This document shows, one piece after another, positions 45,800 to 54,462 of a stretch of DNA of 64,000 nt. The DNA comes from Gemmatimonadaceae bacterium (GTDB lineage: Bacteria; Gemmatimonadota; Gemmatimonadetes; Gemmatimonadales; Gemmatimonadaceae). Under the pieces are notes generated by a model. The model did no database searches. It saw nothing but the letters and a program-made list of their open reading frames with translations, and was not told the DNA's origin. The stretch covers positions 1 through 64,000 of the forward strand of contig JACCRF010000077.1 in NCBI GenBank assembly GCA_013813715.1, written 5' to 3'. Both the position numbers and the translations under genes were made by a program. Each line of letters opens with the position of its first letter. The first letter of the stretch is position 1.

Positions 45800-48607
45800 C
45801 TACTGCCTGATGCGCAAACTGTTGAGCTGGGCGATGATGAAGGGGTCTCCCCGGCCCCAAAGCTGAATCGCGGCGGCTGCCCAGGTTTGCGCGGTGCCCG
45901 TTTGCCCCGCCGCCGCGGCGAGCTCCGACCTGAGGATCATGACACGCACCAGCGAGGCTATGAGGGTCCGCTGTCCCAACATGCTTGGGGGTGCCTTCGT
46001 CATTCCGCGGAGCGAGTTGTCGAGGAGTCGAGCGGCCCCCACTGTGTCACCAAGCGCTGCGCGCAGCCACGCGTGCTGGAATGTCACGTCCATCGTAATC
46101 TGCCCCGGTGCCCGATCTGCGCGGAGAACGTCGACTGCATCGAGAAGAGTGCGCGCGGTTCTCACATTGTTCCTGGCGTAGGCTTCGATAACGCGCGCGA
46201 GAGGGTCGCCGGTGGGGCCGAGGGCAGCAGCTGGACCGGGGCCGATGGCGGATACTGCGAGCGCAAAGGGCCGCGCGAAGATGGCGCGCCGCATCCCTTG
46301 CACCTTGTTGGGAGGGACGAGGGCCGAAATGCGCTCCTCGAGCCGGCCAGTCACCCCAACAATGCTGTCCCGAGGACCGCCGAATGCCGCGTAGTTCGTA
46401 AGGGCGATAGCGTCTCGCGCGATCTCCACCGGCAGTGTCTCAACTCCACCGGGAAGCATTACCGGATAATGCCCGGCGTTTCGGCGCTCCATTGCTATCA
46501 CGTTATTTACGCGACCCCGCAGCGCAGCCAACAGCCACCGATAGTCGAGCGCAGATCGCGTCGCTTCATCGTCTAATCCCCTCGGCTCAGGGATCGAAAG
46601 AATTGAGTCAGCAAGGACGCCCGCACTATCGAAGCGATTCAAGCGCAAAAGCACGCGCACGTGGGAATGCCCAAGCCTGACCTTGCGGAGGAACGACTCG
46701 GCGTCCGTGCCCGGGCTCATTTTCGCAAGACGACGCGCCGTCGTCAGCTGCGATAGCGCGGAATCATCCTGACCCTCCAATTCGCCTGCATTCTCGAGAA
46801 TCCCTGCGAGCATTTCGTGCGAGTCTGGATCTGCGGGCGCCGCCCGAATCCAATCCTCGGCGGTGGCGCGGAGGCGCTGCTGATTTCTAGCGATCGCGGC
46901 ATCGATAGCGCGTGGATCGCCCAGGCGTACCATCGGGCCCGCCGATGTTATCGGATAGGGAACGTACGCCACGGTGTCACCCTGAAGGGTAGGCAGGGCG
47001 TACATCGACGAGTTGGTGCTTCCCGCGAGCGTTCCACGCCGCATGATCCGGGCATCGACGGAGAGGACGCGCTCCAGCCGCGGAGCGATCACCGCGTATG
47101 CTGACGCCTCGGACTTGTGGCGGTCCAGCAATGCGACGTAAAGAGAGTCGATGAGATGAAAACTGGCCCTGAAGCGGTAGCCCGAGGGAGTCGCCGCATC
47201 GGGGATGACCACCGGATCGCCGCGAAGGCAGTCGGCCAGAGCGAGCGGGGGTGTGGAATCGCGAGGGTCAAAGCGCCGAACGACAGGAACGAGCTGTCCA
47301 AAGCGCGAGCACGCTTCGGCGAAGTCATCGTTTGCAAGGGCTGCCAGTGCGCCCGCCCGCAGCGCGTCAGCGGAATCGAGCGCGTCGACACGGTCGCCCG
47401 CTTTCAACACCAGCGGTTTCCATTCAGTGGCCGGCCTTCCCTTGAGCATCAGCACCTGCGCAAGCCAGAGCTGGGCCCTTGGATCATCTGCATTCTTCGA
47501 GACCGCCGCCCGCAGCGCACTCTCGGCCTCTTCGAACTCCCAGCTTGCCAGCGCCCGTTGTGCACGTCCGACATGATCCCGGCGGGCCATCAAACCGGTG
47601 AGGCTGATTCCGGCGATCACCGCGAGAAGGATCGTTCCAGCGATCACTCGCGCGTACGTAGTCCGGCGAGACTCAAGGTGGCGCCGAACGCGGTGCACGC
47701 TCTCGGACGTAACTCCTCCCGCGAGAGCGCGACCGAACTCCTCGGCGGTCTGCCACCTGTCAGCCGGAGCCCGGCTCAATGCTTTTCCCACCGCGTCCTC
47801 GACATGCGGCGGAACGCCCTCTCGCGTTTCGCTGAGTGGCGGCGGTGGCGAAGCGAACCGCCTGGACATCACTGCCTGTGGAGTCGCACCGACGAACGGC
47901 GGCATCCCCGCGATCATCTCATATAGAACGCAGCCGAGCGAGTAGATGTCGCTCCGCGCGTCAAGGTCGCCGTCCGCGAGGGCCTGTTCCGGACTCATGT
48001 ACGCCGGTGTCCCGACCGCGACGCCAGTTGACGTGAGCCGCTCATCCGACGAAGCGATTAGCGCGCGGGCGATTCCGAAATCCAGGACGTAGACGCCATC
48101 CGCTGCGATCAGAATGTTGCCCGGCTTGAGATCGCGGTGAACTATCCCGTGCTGATGTGCGTAGGTTGTCGGAGCGATCACCTGCGTGGCGATCGACACC
48201 GCCTCTTCCACCGGAAGCTGCTTCACGCGATCGAGCCGATGACGCAGGGACTCGCCGTCGATGTAAGTCATCACGTAGAAGGGAAGCTCATCGGCGACGC
48301 CCGAGTCCAGCACCCTGGGAATCCGCGGGTGATCGAGCTCGGACGCAAACGCGATCTCACGCAGAAACCGCTCGACGACCACCGCGCTGCCCAACTCGGC
48401 GCGCAGGATCTTAACCGCGACCTTCGCCTGCGTTGTTCTGTCGGTGCAGAGGTAAACGGTGGCCATGCCCCCGCGACCGAGCTCGCTCTCGACCGCGTAG
48501 CGATCCGCGATTACCTCTTGAGGAATCGCATCTTCAGGCCTTCTGCCGCCGATGCCCAACCCGGGTACCTCCAGGACAGCTACGAGCCTGGTGCAGGCCA
48601 GGCGCAC
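45800..48607 (-). CDS. Ser/Thr protein kinase with transmembrane segment and TPR-like C-terminus
   Basis: 935 aa. Hanks-type kinase domain (about 33-300): GRGGMATVYL P-loop, AVKIL Lys, HRDLKPGN catalytic loop, DFGIA, SPEQALADGDLDARSDIYSLG. One hydrophobic segment (about 330-352, VIAGTILLAVIAGISLTGLM) follows. The C-terminal 550 residues are helical with repeated Ala/Leu-rich TPR-like units (ALRAAVSKNADDPRAQLWLA, LLRLNRFDSAGVLADSIL). Signals through phosphorylation; the ligand is unknown. It lies 90 bp downstream of a second kinase in the same direction. Confidence 0.9.
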   Translation of the reverse strand: MRLACTRLVAVLEVPGLGIGGRRPEDAIPQEVIADRYAVESELGRGGMATVYLCTDRTTQAKVAVKILRAELGSAVVVERFLREIAFASELDHPRIPRVLDSGVADELPFYVMTYIDGESLRHRLDRVKQLPVEEAVSIATQVIAPTTYAHQHGIVHRDLKPGNILIAADGVYVLDFGIARALIASSDERLTSTGVAVGTPAYMSPEQALADGDLDARSDIYSLGCVLYEMIAGMPPFVGATPQAVMSRRFASPPPPLSETREGVPPHVEDAVGKALSRAPADRWQTAEEFGRALAGGVTSESVHRVRRHLESRRTTYARVIAGTILLAVIAGISLTGLMARRDHVGRAQRALASWEFEEAESALRAAVSKNADDPRAQLWLAQVLMLKGRPATEWKPLVLKAGDRVDALDSADALRAGALAALANDDFAEACSRFGQLVPVVRRFDPRDSTPPLALADCLRGDPVVIPDAATPSGYRFRASFHLIDSLYVALLDRHKSEASAYAVIAPRLERVLSVDARIMRRGTLAGSTNSSMYALPTLQGDTVAYVPYPITSAGPMVRLGDPRAIDAAIARNQQRLRATAEDWIRAAPADPDSHEMLAGILENAGELEGQDDSALSQLTTARRLAKMSPGTDAESFLRKVRLGHSHVRVLLRLNRFDSAGVLADSILSIPEPRGLDDEATRSALDYRWLLAALRGRVNNVIAMERRNAGHYPVMLPGGVETLPVEIARDAIALTNYAAFGGPRDSIVGVTGRLEERISALVPPNKVQGMRRAIFARPFALAVSAIGPGPAAALGPTGDPLARVIEAYARNNVRTARTLLDAVDVLRADRAPGQITMDVTFQHAWLRAALGDTVGAARLLDNSLRGMTKAPPSMLGQRTLIASLVRVMILRSELAAAAGQTGTAQTWAAAAIQLWGRGDPFIIAQLNSLRIRQ

Positions 48608-48697
48608 AATACAGCGCTACATACTATCCGCCACGCGTAGAAAGTCGCAACAACGAAGGTCTGGTGCTGACCATCAGCTGAGTTCAGGTACCGCCGA

Positions 48698-51196
48698 TCA
48701 GCGCTGCCGCCGCCGCGCCCATTCGAGAAGATTCATCCGACTCAATATCCGATCGTAGCGGGGATTCGATCGCAACGGATCATACTTTCGGTCTGAGACG
48801 ACGGCGGCAGAAGTCACAAGCGAGATGTCGTGCTCATCCACCGCCTTCTCCAGCAGCGTAAGCGCGCGCTCGTGATCCTTGACACCGATGTAGGCAAGTG
48901 CGAGCGCAACCGGCGACACGCGCTCGGACGATCGCCTAGCCTCGAGCCTGGCGATTATGGTGCGGGCCTTGTCCACGTCACCGCTCACGCCGTAGACATG
49001 GGCAAGTGTCCCCTCCCGAAGCGCAAGCTCAGGTTCCAGCCTCACCGATGCTTCCGTCTCGGCTATTGCCAGAGCGTACTCGCCTTTGCGCAGGTATGCA
49101 TTGCCGAGCACTGCGTGGTGCAGGCCGAGCGCCGGCGTCAGCTCGATGCCTTTTTTCAGCACCGTGATCGCTTCGTCAATGTTGCCGGCCAGAATCAGGC
49201 CGTAGCCCAGGGCGCTCGCGTTGATTGGAGCCAGCGGGTCGAGCTCAACCGCCATCCTGGTGAGTGCGAGCGCTGAATCCGTGCGGCCGGTGTGATAAAG
49301 AACCTCGCCATACCACTGATGTGCCGTCGGATAACCGGGCTCCAGCTGAATCGCCTTGCGGTACGCGGCCTCGGCTTCGCCGAATCTCCAGTCGTGAACC
49401 GCGGCAAGTCCCCGTGCGGTGTACGCCTCCGCAAGTCCCGGATCGAGCGATAACGCGCGATCAGCGGCGGTTCGGGTAAGCTCCAGCACGTTCGGTGGAG
49501 GATCGTCGGTGTATTCGGGCAGCAGGGCATACGCGATCGCCAACGCTGCATGGGCGCGAGCGAAGCGAGCGTCAGCCACGATCGCCGAATCGAAGTACGT
49601 GATCGCGCGGCGGAGGTTATCCGCGCCCCGCGTATTCCAGAAGTAGCGCCCGCGCAGGTACAGGTCGAACGCCGCAAGGTTCTTCGTGCCACGCGACTCG
49701 GAAGAGAATGTCCGCGCCTGCATTCCCAGCCTCGGTTTGAGAGCACCAGCGATCGAACGCGCAATGTCGTCCTGAACGACGAACACATCGCTCGACTGTC
49801 GCTCGTACGCTTCCGACCAGAGCGCGAGTCCATCGGAAACGTTGGTGAGTTGAGCCGCGACGCGCAGGCGGTCGCCCGACCGGCGCACTGTTCCCTCGAG
49901 CACGGCCTGCACCCTCAATTGCCGTCCAATCTCCCGCACGTCGGCGCGCCGGCCCTTGAAAGCGTATGCCGACGTCCGCGACGCCACGCGCAGCCCGGGC
50001 AGCTTGCCGAGCGCGTTGGCGAGCTCGTCTGTCATTCCGTCGCTGAAGTACTCGTCCGCCTTGTCACCGCCGACGTTCACCAGCGGCAGCACCGCCACCG
50101 AGCTGAGCTCCGACGATTTCGCGGGCGCCTCGGATCCGCGTCGCGCCGCGATCGTGTACGCGGCCGCGAGCAGCGCGGCGATACCGACCACGCCGGCCAG
50201 CAACGCGATACGTCCACGCTTCGGTGCGGCAGGCATTCCGGGTGGCGAGGGGGCACTCTGCACGGGCACGTCTGGCGATGTCGTTACTCCGAGTGCGTCG
50301 AGATCGTGCAGAATCTCCGCCGCCGTCTGTGGCCGGTCGGCCGGTCGCTTCTCGAGGCAACGCATCACGATAACCGCAAGCGCGCGGGGAATTCCCGCGC
50401 GGCGCCGGTCGATCGGCTCGGGCGTCTGAATGGCGTGAGCGGCGAGCGTCGCCTGCGGTGTCCGCCCCTCAAAGGGCGGGGCACCCGTCAAGACCTCGTA
50501 CGCCAGCGCCCCGAATGCGTAGATGTCCGCTCGATGGTCGATCGTCGGATCGGCCGCCGCCTGCTCGGGCGACATGTACGCCGGCGTCCCGACTGTTACC
50601 CCGGTCGACGTAAGGCTGGCCTCGCTCCCCTCGATCGCTGCGCTCAAGGCCTTGGCGACGCCGAAGTCGGTGACGAGCGCAAACTCATCGGCGAGCAACA
50701 CGTTGTCCGGCTTGATGTCGCGGTGCACGACGCCGTGCTTGTGCGCGTAGGAGATAGCCGATGCCACCTGCCGAAGTGTTCGAACCGCTTCAGATATCGG
50801 AAGCTCTCCCTGTCGCGCGATCCGCGCGCGCAGCGATTCTCCCTCGATGAAAGGCATCGTGAAATACGGGATGCCCGCGAACTCTCCCGACGCGAGAAGG
50901 GGAACGATGTGCGGGTGCTGGAGCTTCGCCGCGAGCTGAATCTCGAGACGAAATCGCTCGGTCTTCACCTCGGCAGCGACCTGCGCCGACAGCACCTTCA
51001 CCGCGACGAGCCGGTTGAGCGCGCGATCGTGCGCGACGAACACCCGGCTCATGCCTCCGCCGGGCAGCTCCCGCTGAAAGGCGTATGAGTCGCCGAGCGC
51101 GTCGTTCAGGGTCTCGAGAAGATCGGCCAGCAGATACTCCGGGCGAATGCTCGCCCCAAGATAGCGCGTGGCGGCGCGTGGCGGGCCGGGTTGCAA
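48698..51196 (-). CDS. Ser/Thr protein kinase with FlgO/TolB-like and TPR C-terminal region
   Basis: About 832 aa if started at the TTG at 51196; the start is uncertain because the frame stays open to 51385 without a better codon. Kinase domain (about 30-300): PGGGMSRVFVAHD, AVKVL, HRDIKPDN, DFGVAKAL, SPEQAAADPTIDHRADIYAFG. A transmembrane segment (about 335-357, IALLAGVVGIAALLAAAYTI) precedes a FlgO/adenylate-cyclase-associated TolB-N-like domain (about 370-510; VAVLPLVNVGGDKADEYFSD) and TPRs (about 530-800; ALSLDPGLAEAYTARGLAAV, EPGYPTAHQWYGEVLYHTGR). It is divergent from the DUF4242 gene. Confidence 0.88.
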   Translation of the reverse strand: MQPGPPRAATRYLGASIRPEYLLADLLETLNDALGDSYAFQRELPGGGMSRVFVAHDRALNRLVAVKVLSAQVAAEVKTERFRLEIQLAAKLQHPHIVPLLASGEFAGIPYFTMPFIEGESLRARIARQGELPISEAVRTLRQVASAISYAHKHGVVHRDIKPDNVLLADEFALVTDFGVAKALSAAIEGSEASLTSTGVTVGTPAYMSPEQAAADPTIDHRADIYAFGALAYEVLTGAPPFEGRTPQATLAAHAIQTPEPIDRRRAGIPRALAVIVMRCLEKRPADRPQTAAEILHDLDALGVTTSPDVPVQSAPSPPGMPAAPKRGRIALLAGVVGIAALLAAAYTIAARRGSEAPAKSSELSSVAVLPLVNVGGDKADEYFSDGMTDELANALGKLPGLRVASRTSAYAFKGRRADVREIGRQLRVQAVLEGTVRRSGDRLRVAAQLTNVSDGLALWSEAYERQSSDVFVVQDDIARSIAGALKPRLGMQARTFSSESRGTKNLAAFDLYLRGRYFWNTRGADNLRRAITYFDSAIVADARFARAHAALAIAYALLPEYTDDPPPNVLELTRTAADRALSLDPGLAEAYTARGLAAVHDWRFGEAEAAYRKAIQLEPGYPTAHQWYGEVLYHTGRTDSALALTRMAVELDPLAPINASALGYGLILAGNIDEAITVLKKGIELTPALGLHHAVLGNAYLRKGEYALAIAETEASVRLEPELALREGTLAHVYGVSGDVDKARTIIARLEARRSSERVSPVALALAYIGVKDHERALTLLEKAVDEHDISLVTSAAVVSDRKYDPLRSNPRYDRILSRMNLLEWARRRQR

Positions 51197-51287
51197 GGCC
51201 TGTACTCGCGGACCGCTTGTGGAGGGCCCGAACCAGTCACACTTTTTCGATGGGCACGATCCCGTAATCCTATACGATGAGGACGCA

Positions 51288-51581
51288 ATGCCGAAGTTTC
51301 TAATCGAGCGGGAAATTCCCGGAGCCGGAAAACTCTCTGCCGACGAGCTCAAGGGGATCGCCGAAAGGTCGAACGCGGTGATCAAGGAGTTGAACGAACA
51401 GGGTCATCCAATTCAATGGGTGCAGAGCTTCGTCAGCGCGGACCGGATCACTTGCGTGTACAACGCGCCCGACGAACAAACGCTTCGCGACCACGCGGTT
51501 CGCGGACCTTTTCCGGCAAATGCGATAACGCAGGTCAGCGAGGTGATCGATCCGATCACCGGTGAGGGTCGGTCGAGCTAG
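51288..51581 (+). CDS. DUF4242 protein (SCO4226-like)
   Basis: 97 aa ferredoxin-like small protein: MPKFLIEREIPGAGKLSADE then IQWVQSFVSADRITCVYNA and ITQVSEVIDPITGEG. These are the conserved blocks of DUF4242, one member of which is a nickel-binding protein. ATG at 51288. Function here is unknown. Confidence 0.85.
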   Translation: MPKFLIEREIPGAGKLSADELKGIAERSNAVIKELNEQGHPIQWVQSFVSADRITCVYNAPDEQTLRDHAVRGPFPANAITQVSEVIDPITGEGRSS

Positions 51582-51619
51582 CGGATCGCCCGAGGCGCCG
51601 GCTCAAAAGGAGGGGCGGG

Positions 51620-53530
51620 ATGGGTCCTGGTGCGGAGTTGCATCTGGAGCAGCGGCTCGCGAGCCTCGAAGCATCGATCGCGACGCTCGCCGCTAGAGTC
51701 GACAAGCTCGACGACACTCGGCAAGCGCCTCGGAACGATCGCGACGTTGAGCCGCTGTACAGACGTCACGATTCTTCGCGCGCGGGATCCGCGGAAATGC
51801 CGGGGCCTGCGGGCCCGGCGGCCGCCTCACCTCTCGGCGGCAGCCTCCGCCCGACGCCTCGAGCGGCCCCATGGTTCACAACGAAAAGCGCCGAGTGGTG
51901 GCTCGGAAGACTCGGCGTAGTCTTCACGTCTCTCGCGCTGGTTTTTCTCTATCAGTACGCGGTCGAGCGCAACTGGATTACGCCCGCAGTCCGCATCACC
52001 ACCGGAGTGTTCGTAGGCGCGGCATTTCTTTATGCGGGCGCGCGCATCGGAACCAGCGATGCCGAGCGGTCCGGCGGTGATGACGTTGGACTTCGGGAGC
52101 TTCTCCTCGCAGGCGGACTCGCCGCGTGGTACATAACCGCGTACGCAGCGGCCGTGTTTTACCAGCTCATCTCGCTGCCAACGGCGCGCTTTGTCTTCTT
52201 CGCTCTGAGCATTGCATCAGCGTGGCTCGCGCTGCGTGAACGGCGCTCGCTCTTCGGGGTGGTTTCGGTCGCGACCGGATTCGCCGCGCCGTTCCTGTTG
52301 CGCTCAGCCACGGACTCGCTTGCCGCCTTCTCCCTTTACGTCGCGGCACTAACCGGCGTCGGTCTCGTTCTCTATCTGATGCGCGGATGGCAGTCGGTGC
52401 TCTGGGTGACGTTTGCCGGTGCATGGTGGACGACGGCATTCGCGGCTGGCCATTCGTTGGGCCGACAGTCTGTGCCGCTGGCGCTGCTGACTGTCGCTAT
52501 CACTGCTGCGTTCGTCCGGGTGCCGGCGATGCGCCGCCGGTTGCTCGCTACGGGAGCGGATCGCTACGTCCCCGCGCCGCCGTCGCGATTCAGCGATACC
52601 GTGCGAACAATCGCTAACGCCTTCGCGCGCATCGCCGGCGGTGATATCGGCGAACCTGACTCGCCGGCCCTGTGGACCATGCCGATAGCGAGCCCGCTCT
52701 TCATGCTGCTGGTATTGTCCCAGGTCTGGCCAGCAGTTCCGGACGCGGTTTGGGGAGCGATCGCGCTGATCGCCGGCTACGCAGCCTTTTATCTGAGCCG
52801 GGTTTCGAGGCGGGACGATTCGGAGGTAATCCACGTCGCGGTCACTGCGGCCGCGATATGGACTCTCGCCGGGCTCTGGTGGCTGAGCTCGACTCTTGGT
52901 GATCTGACGGGACTTGATGGTGCGTCTATCGCGCTTGCGATGACCGCGCTCCACGCCGGGGCGACGCTGAGTTTCGCGCCGACCGCTTCGCTCACTGCTC
53001 CCCGTGCCGCTGCGATGGCAGCGGCCGGCGTGGCGCTGGCAGTCGTGTTCGCCGCCGAGGCGGCAGCCGATGCGCGTCCTGCGATTCCCTGGGAGCAGAC
53101 GGCAGCCGAGCTCGTCGTGCTCGCCGTTGCGGCGATGATCTGGAAACGCCTTCGCGACAGCACATCCCACCGATGGCTCGCCGTATTCTTCGGCGTCGGC
53201 GCGTACATCGCGCTGCTGATCATCGCGGAGCGCGTCCTGGGCGACATATGGCCTCCGCTTGTCACCACGAGCTACGCGATTGCCGGCGCCGTTCTCCTGA
53301 TTGCGAGCAAGCGCGTGGCCGACGGGCGGATTCTGCGGAAGCTCGGCGGAGGCACAATGTTGCTCGTCGCGGCGCGCCTTTTCCTGGTGGATCTCGCCGG
53401 AGTCGAGACGATCTGGCGCGTGCTGCTGTTCATGGTGTGCGGACTGCTGTTCCTTTACACCAGCTACCGCCTCAAGCCTCCGCGAGAAACGATACCGGCC
53501 GCACCGCCGGCTGACCGCTGGGCGGAATGA
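51620..53530 (+). CDS. DUF2339 multi-pass membrane protein
   Basis: 636 aa. A strong AAGGAGG at 51607-51613 precedes the ATG at 51620. An N-terminal coiled-coil (about 6-35, EQRLASLEASIATLAARVDK) is followed by a short Pro-rich part and about 18 hydrophobic segments, starting at WWLGRLGVVFTSLALVFLYQ. This is the DUF2339 layout; function is unknown. Its stop overlaps the methyltransferase start as ATGA. Confidence 0.86.
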   Translation: MGPGAELHLEQRLASLEASIATLAARVDKLDDTRQAPRNDRDVEPLYRRHDSSRAGSAEMPGPAGPAAASPLGGSLRPTPRAAPWFTTKSAEWWLGRLGVVFTSLALVFLYQYAVERNWITPAVRITTGVFVGAAFLYAGARIGTSDAERSGGDDVGLRELLLAGGLAAWYITAYAAAVFYQLISLPTARFVFFALSIASAWLALRERRSLFGVVSVATGFAAPFLLRSATDSLAAFSLYVAALTGVGLVLYLMRGWQSVLWVTFAGAWWTTAFAAGHSLGRQSVPLALLTVAITAAFVRVPAMRRRLLATGADRYVPAPPSRFSDTVRTIANAFARIAGGDIGEPDSPALWTMPIASPLFMLLVLSQVWPAVPDAVWGAIALIAGYAAFYLSRVSRRDDSEVIHVAVTAAAIWTLAGLWWLSSTLGDLTGLDGASIALAMTALHAGATLSFAPTASLTAPRAAAMAAAGVALAVVFAAEAAADARPAIPWEQTAAELVVLAVAAMIWKRLRDSTSHRWLAVFFGVGAYIALLIIAERVLGDIWPPLVTTSYAIAGAVLLIASKRVADGRILRKLGGGTMLLVAARLFLVDLAGVETIWRVLLFMVCGLLFLYTSYRLKPPRETIPAAPPADRWAE

Positions 53531-54258
53531 GCTCCGATGAGCCGCGTTTCTCCTATGACGAAATAGCCGACGCGTACGCGACCGCCGTCGATACGGCGCC
53601 CTTTAACGCGTTGTACGAGCGGCCCGCGATGCTCGCCTTGCTTCCTCCGGTGGCAGGAGCACGGATTCTCGATGCCGGGTGCGGATCGGGCTGGTACGCG
53701 GAACAGCTCGCGGGGCGGGGTGCTCGCGTGAGCGGAATTGACGCCAGCGAGAGGATGGTCGAGTATGCGCGTCAGCGGCTGTCACGCGCATCGTACCCGG
53801 ACGGCGCCAAGCCGCAGGTACGAGTTGCCGATCTCTCGGCGCCGCTGGAATTCGCTGCGAGCGAGACCTTCGACGGGATCGTGAGTCCGCTTGTTCTGCA
53901 CTATCTGCGCGACTGGCGGCCGACATTTCGCGAGTTTGGCCGCGTGCTCAAGCCGGGGGGCTGGCTCCTGTTCTCGACGCATCACCCGGGAACGGAGGCC
54001 CAGCGATTTGCGACGGCGCGCTACTTTGAGATAGAGCATGTCGAGGACGAATGGGGATTCATCGGCAGAGTGGAGTTCTACCGGCGGCCATTAATGGAAA
54101 TCGCCGAATCGCTCGCGGATTCCGGGTTCATGATCGAGCGCATCGTCGAGCCAGTGCCGACAGAGGAATTCAGGCGGGAGAAGCCCGATTCATATCACCG
54201 GCTTCTGCGGCAGCCGGAGTTTCTGATCGTGCTCGCGCGAAGGAAGGACAACCGCTAA
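53527..54258 (+). CDS. Class I SAM-dependent methyltransferase
   Basis: 243 aa. Motif I ILDAGCGSGWYAEQLA, motif II-like VSGIDASERMVEYAR and post-motif LKPGGWLLFSTHHP give a Rossmann methyltransferase of the UbiE/biotin-synthesis-methyltransferase type. ATGA overlap with the DUF2339 gene indicates cotranscription. The substrate is not evident. Confidence 0.88.
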   Translation: MSSDEPRFSYDEIADAYATAVDTAPFNALYERPAMLALLPPVAGARILDAGCGSGWYAEQLAGRGARVSGIDASERMVEYARQRLSRASYPDGAKPQVRVADLSAPLEFAASETFDGIVSPLVLHYLRDWRPTFREFGRVLKPGGWLLFSTHHPGTEAQRFATARYFEIEHVEDEWGFIGRVEFYRRPLMEIAESLADSGFMIERIVEPVPTEEFRREKPDSYHRLLRQPEFLIVLARRKDNR

Positions 54259-54270
54259 GGCAACAGCTTT

Positions 54271-54451
54271 ACCGCAGAGAACGCAGGGCAACGCAGAGCG
54301 CAGGGGAACGGCGCCCGGCTTTGGGGTTTGTCGCTTCTCTTGAGCGACTGGTTGCTCGCGCGGGGCCGAACCCGATCCTCGGCGCCGTCGTTATCATTAC
54401 AAGCAGTGTGGTCTTCTCTGCGATCCCTGTGAACCCGGCGTTCTCTGCGGT
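54271..54451. repeat. Intergenic element bounded by 14 bp inverted repeat
   Basis: ACCGCAGAGAACGC (54271-54284) pairs with GCGTTCTCTGCGGT (54438-54451) exactly; inside, related GCAGAG words recur (54290-54303 and complement at 54416-54428). It fills the space between two convergent genes. Confidence 0.65.
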
Positions 54452-54462
54452 TGGCTTATTGC

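Noticed and set aside
45776-46576. A 266-codon plus-strand frame inside the first TPR kinase gene
   Set aside because: It is antisense to the kinase C-terminus and lacks start context and motifs.
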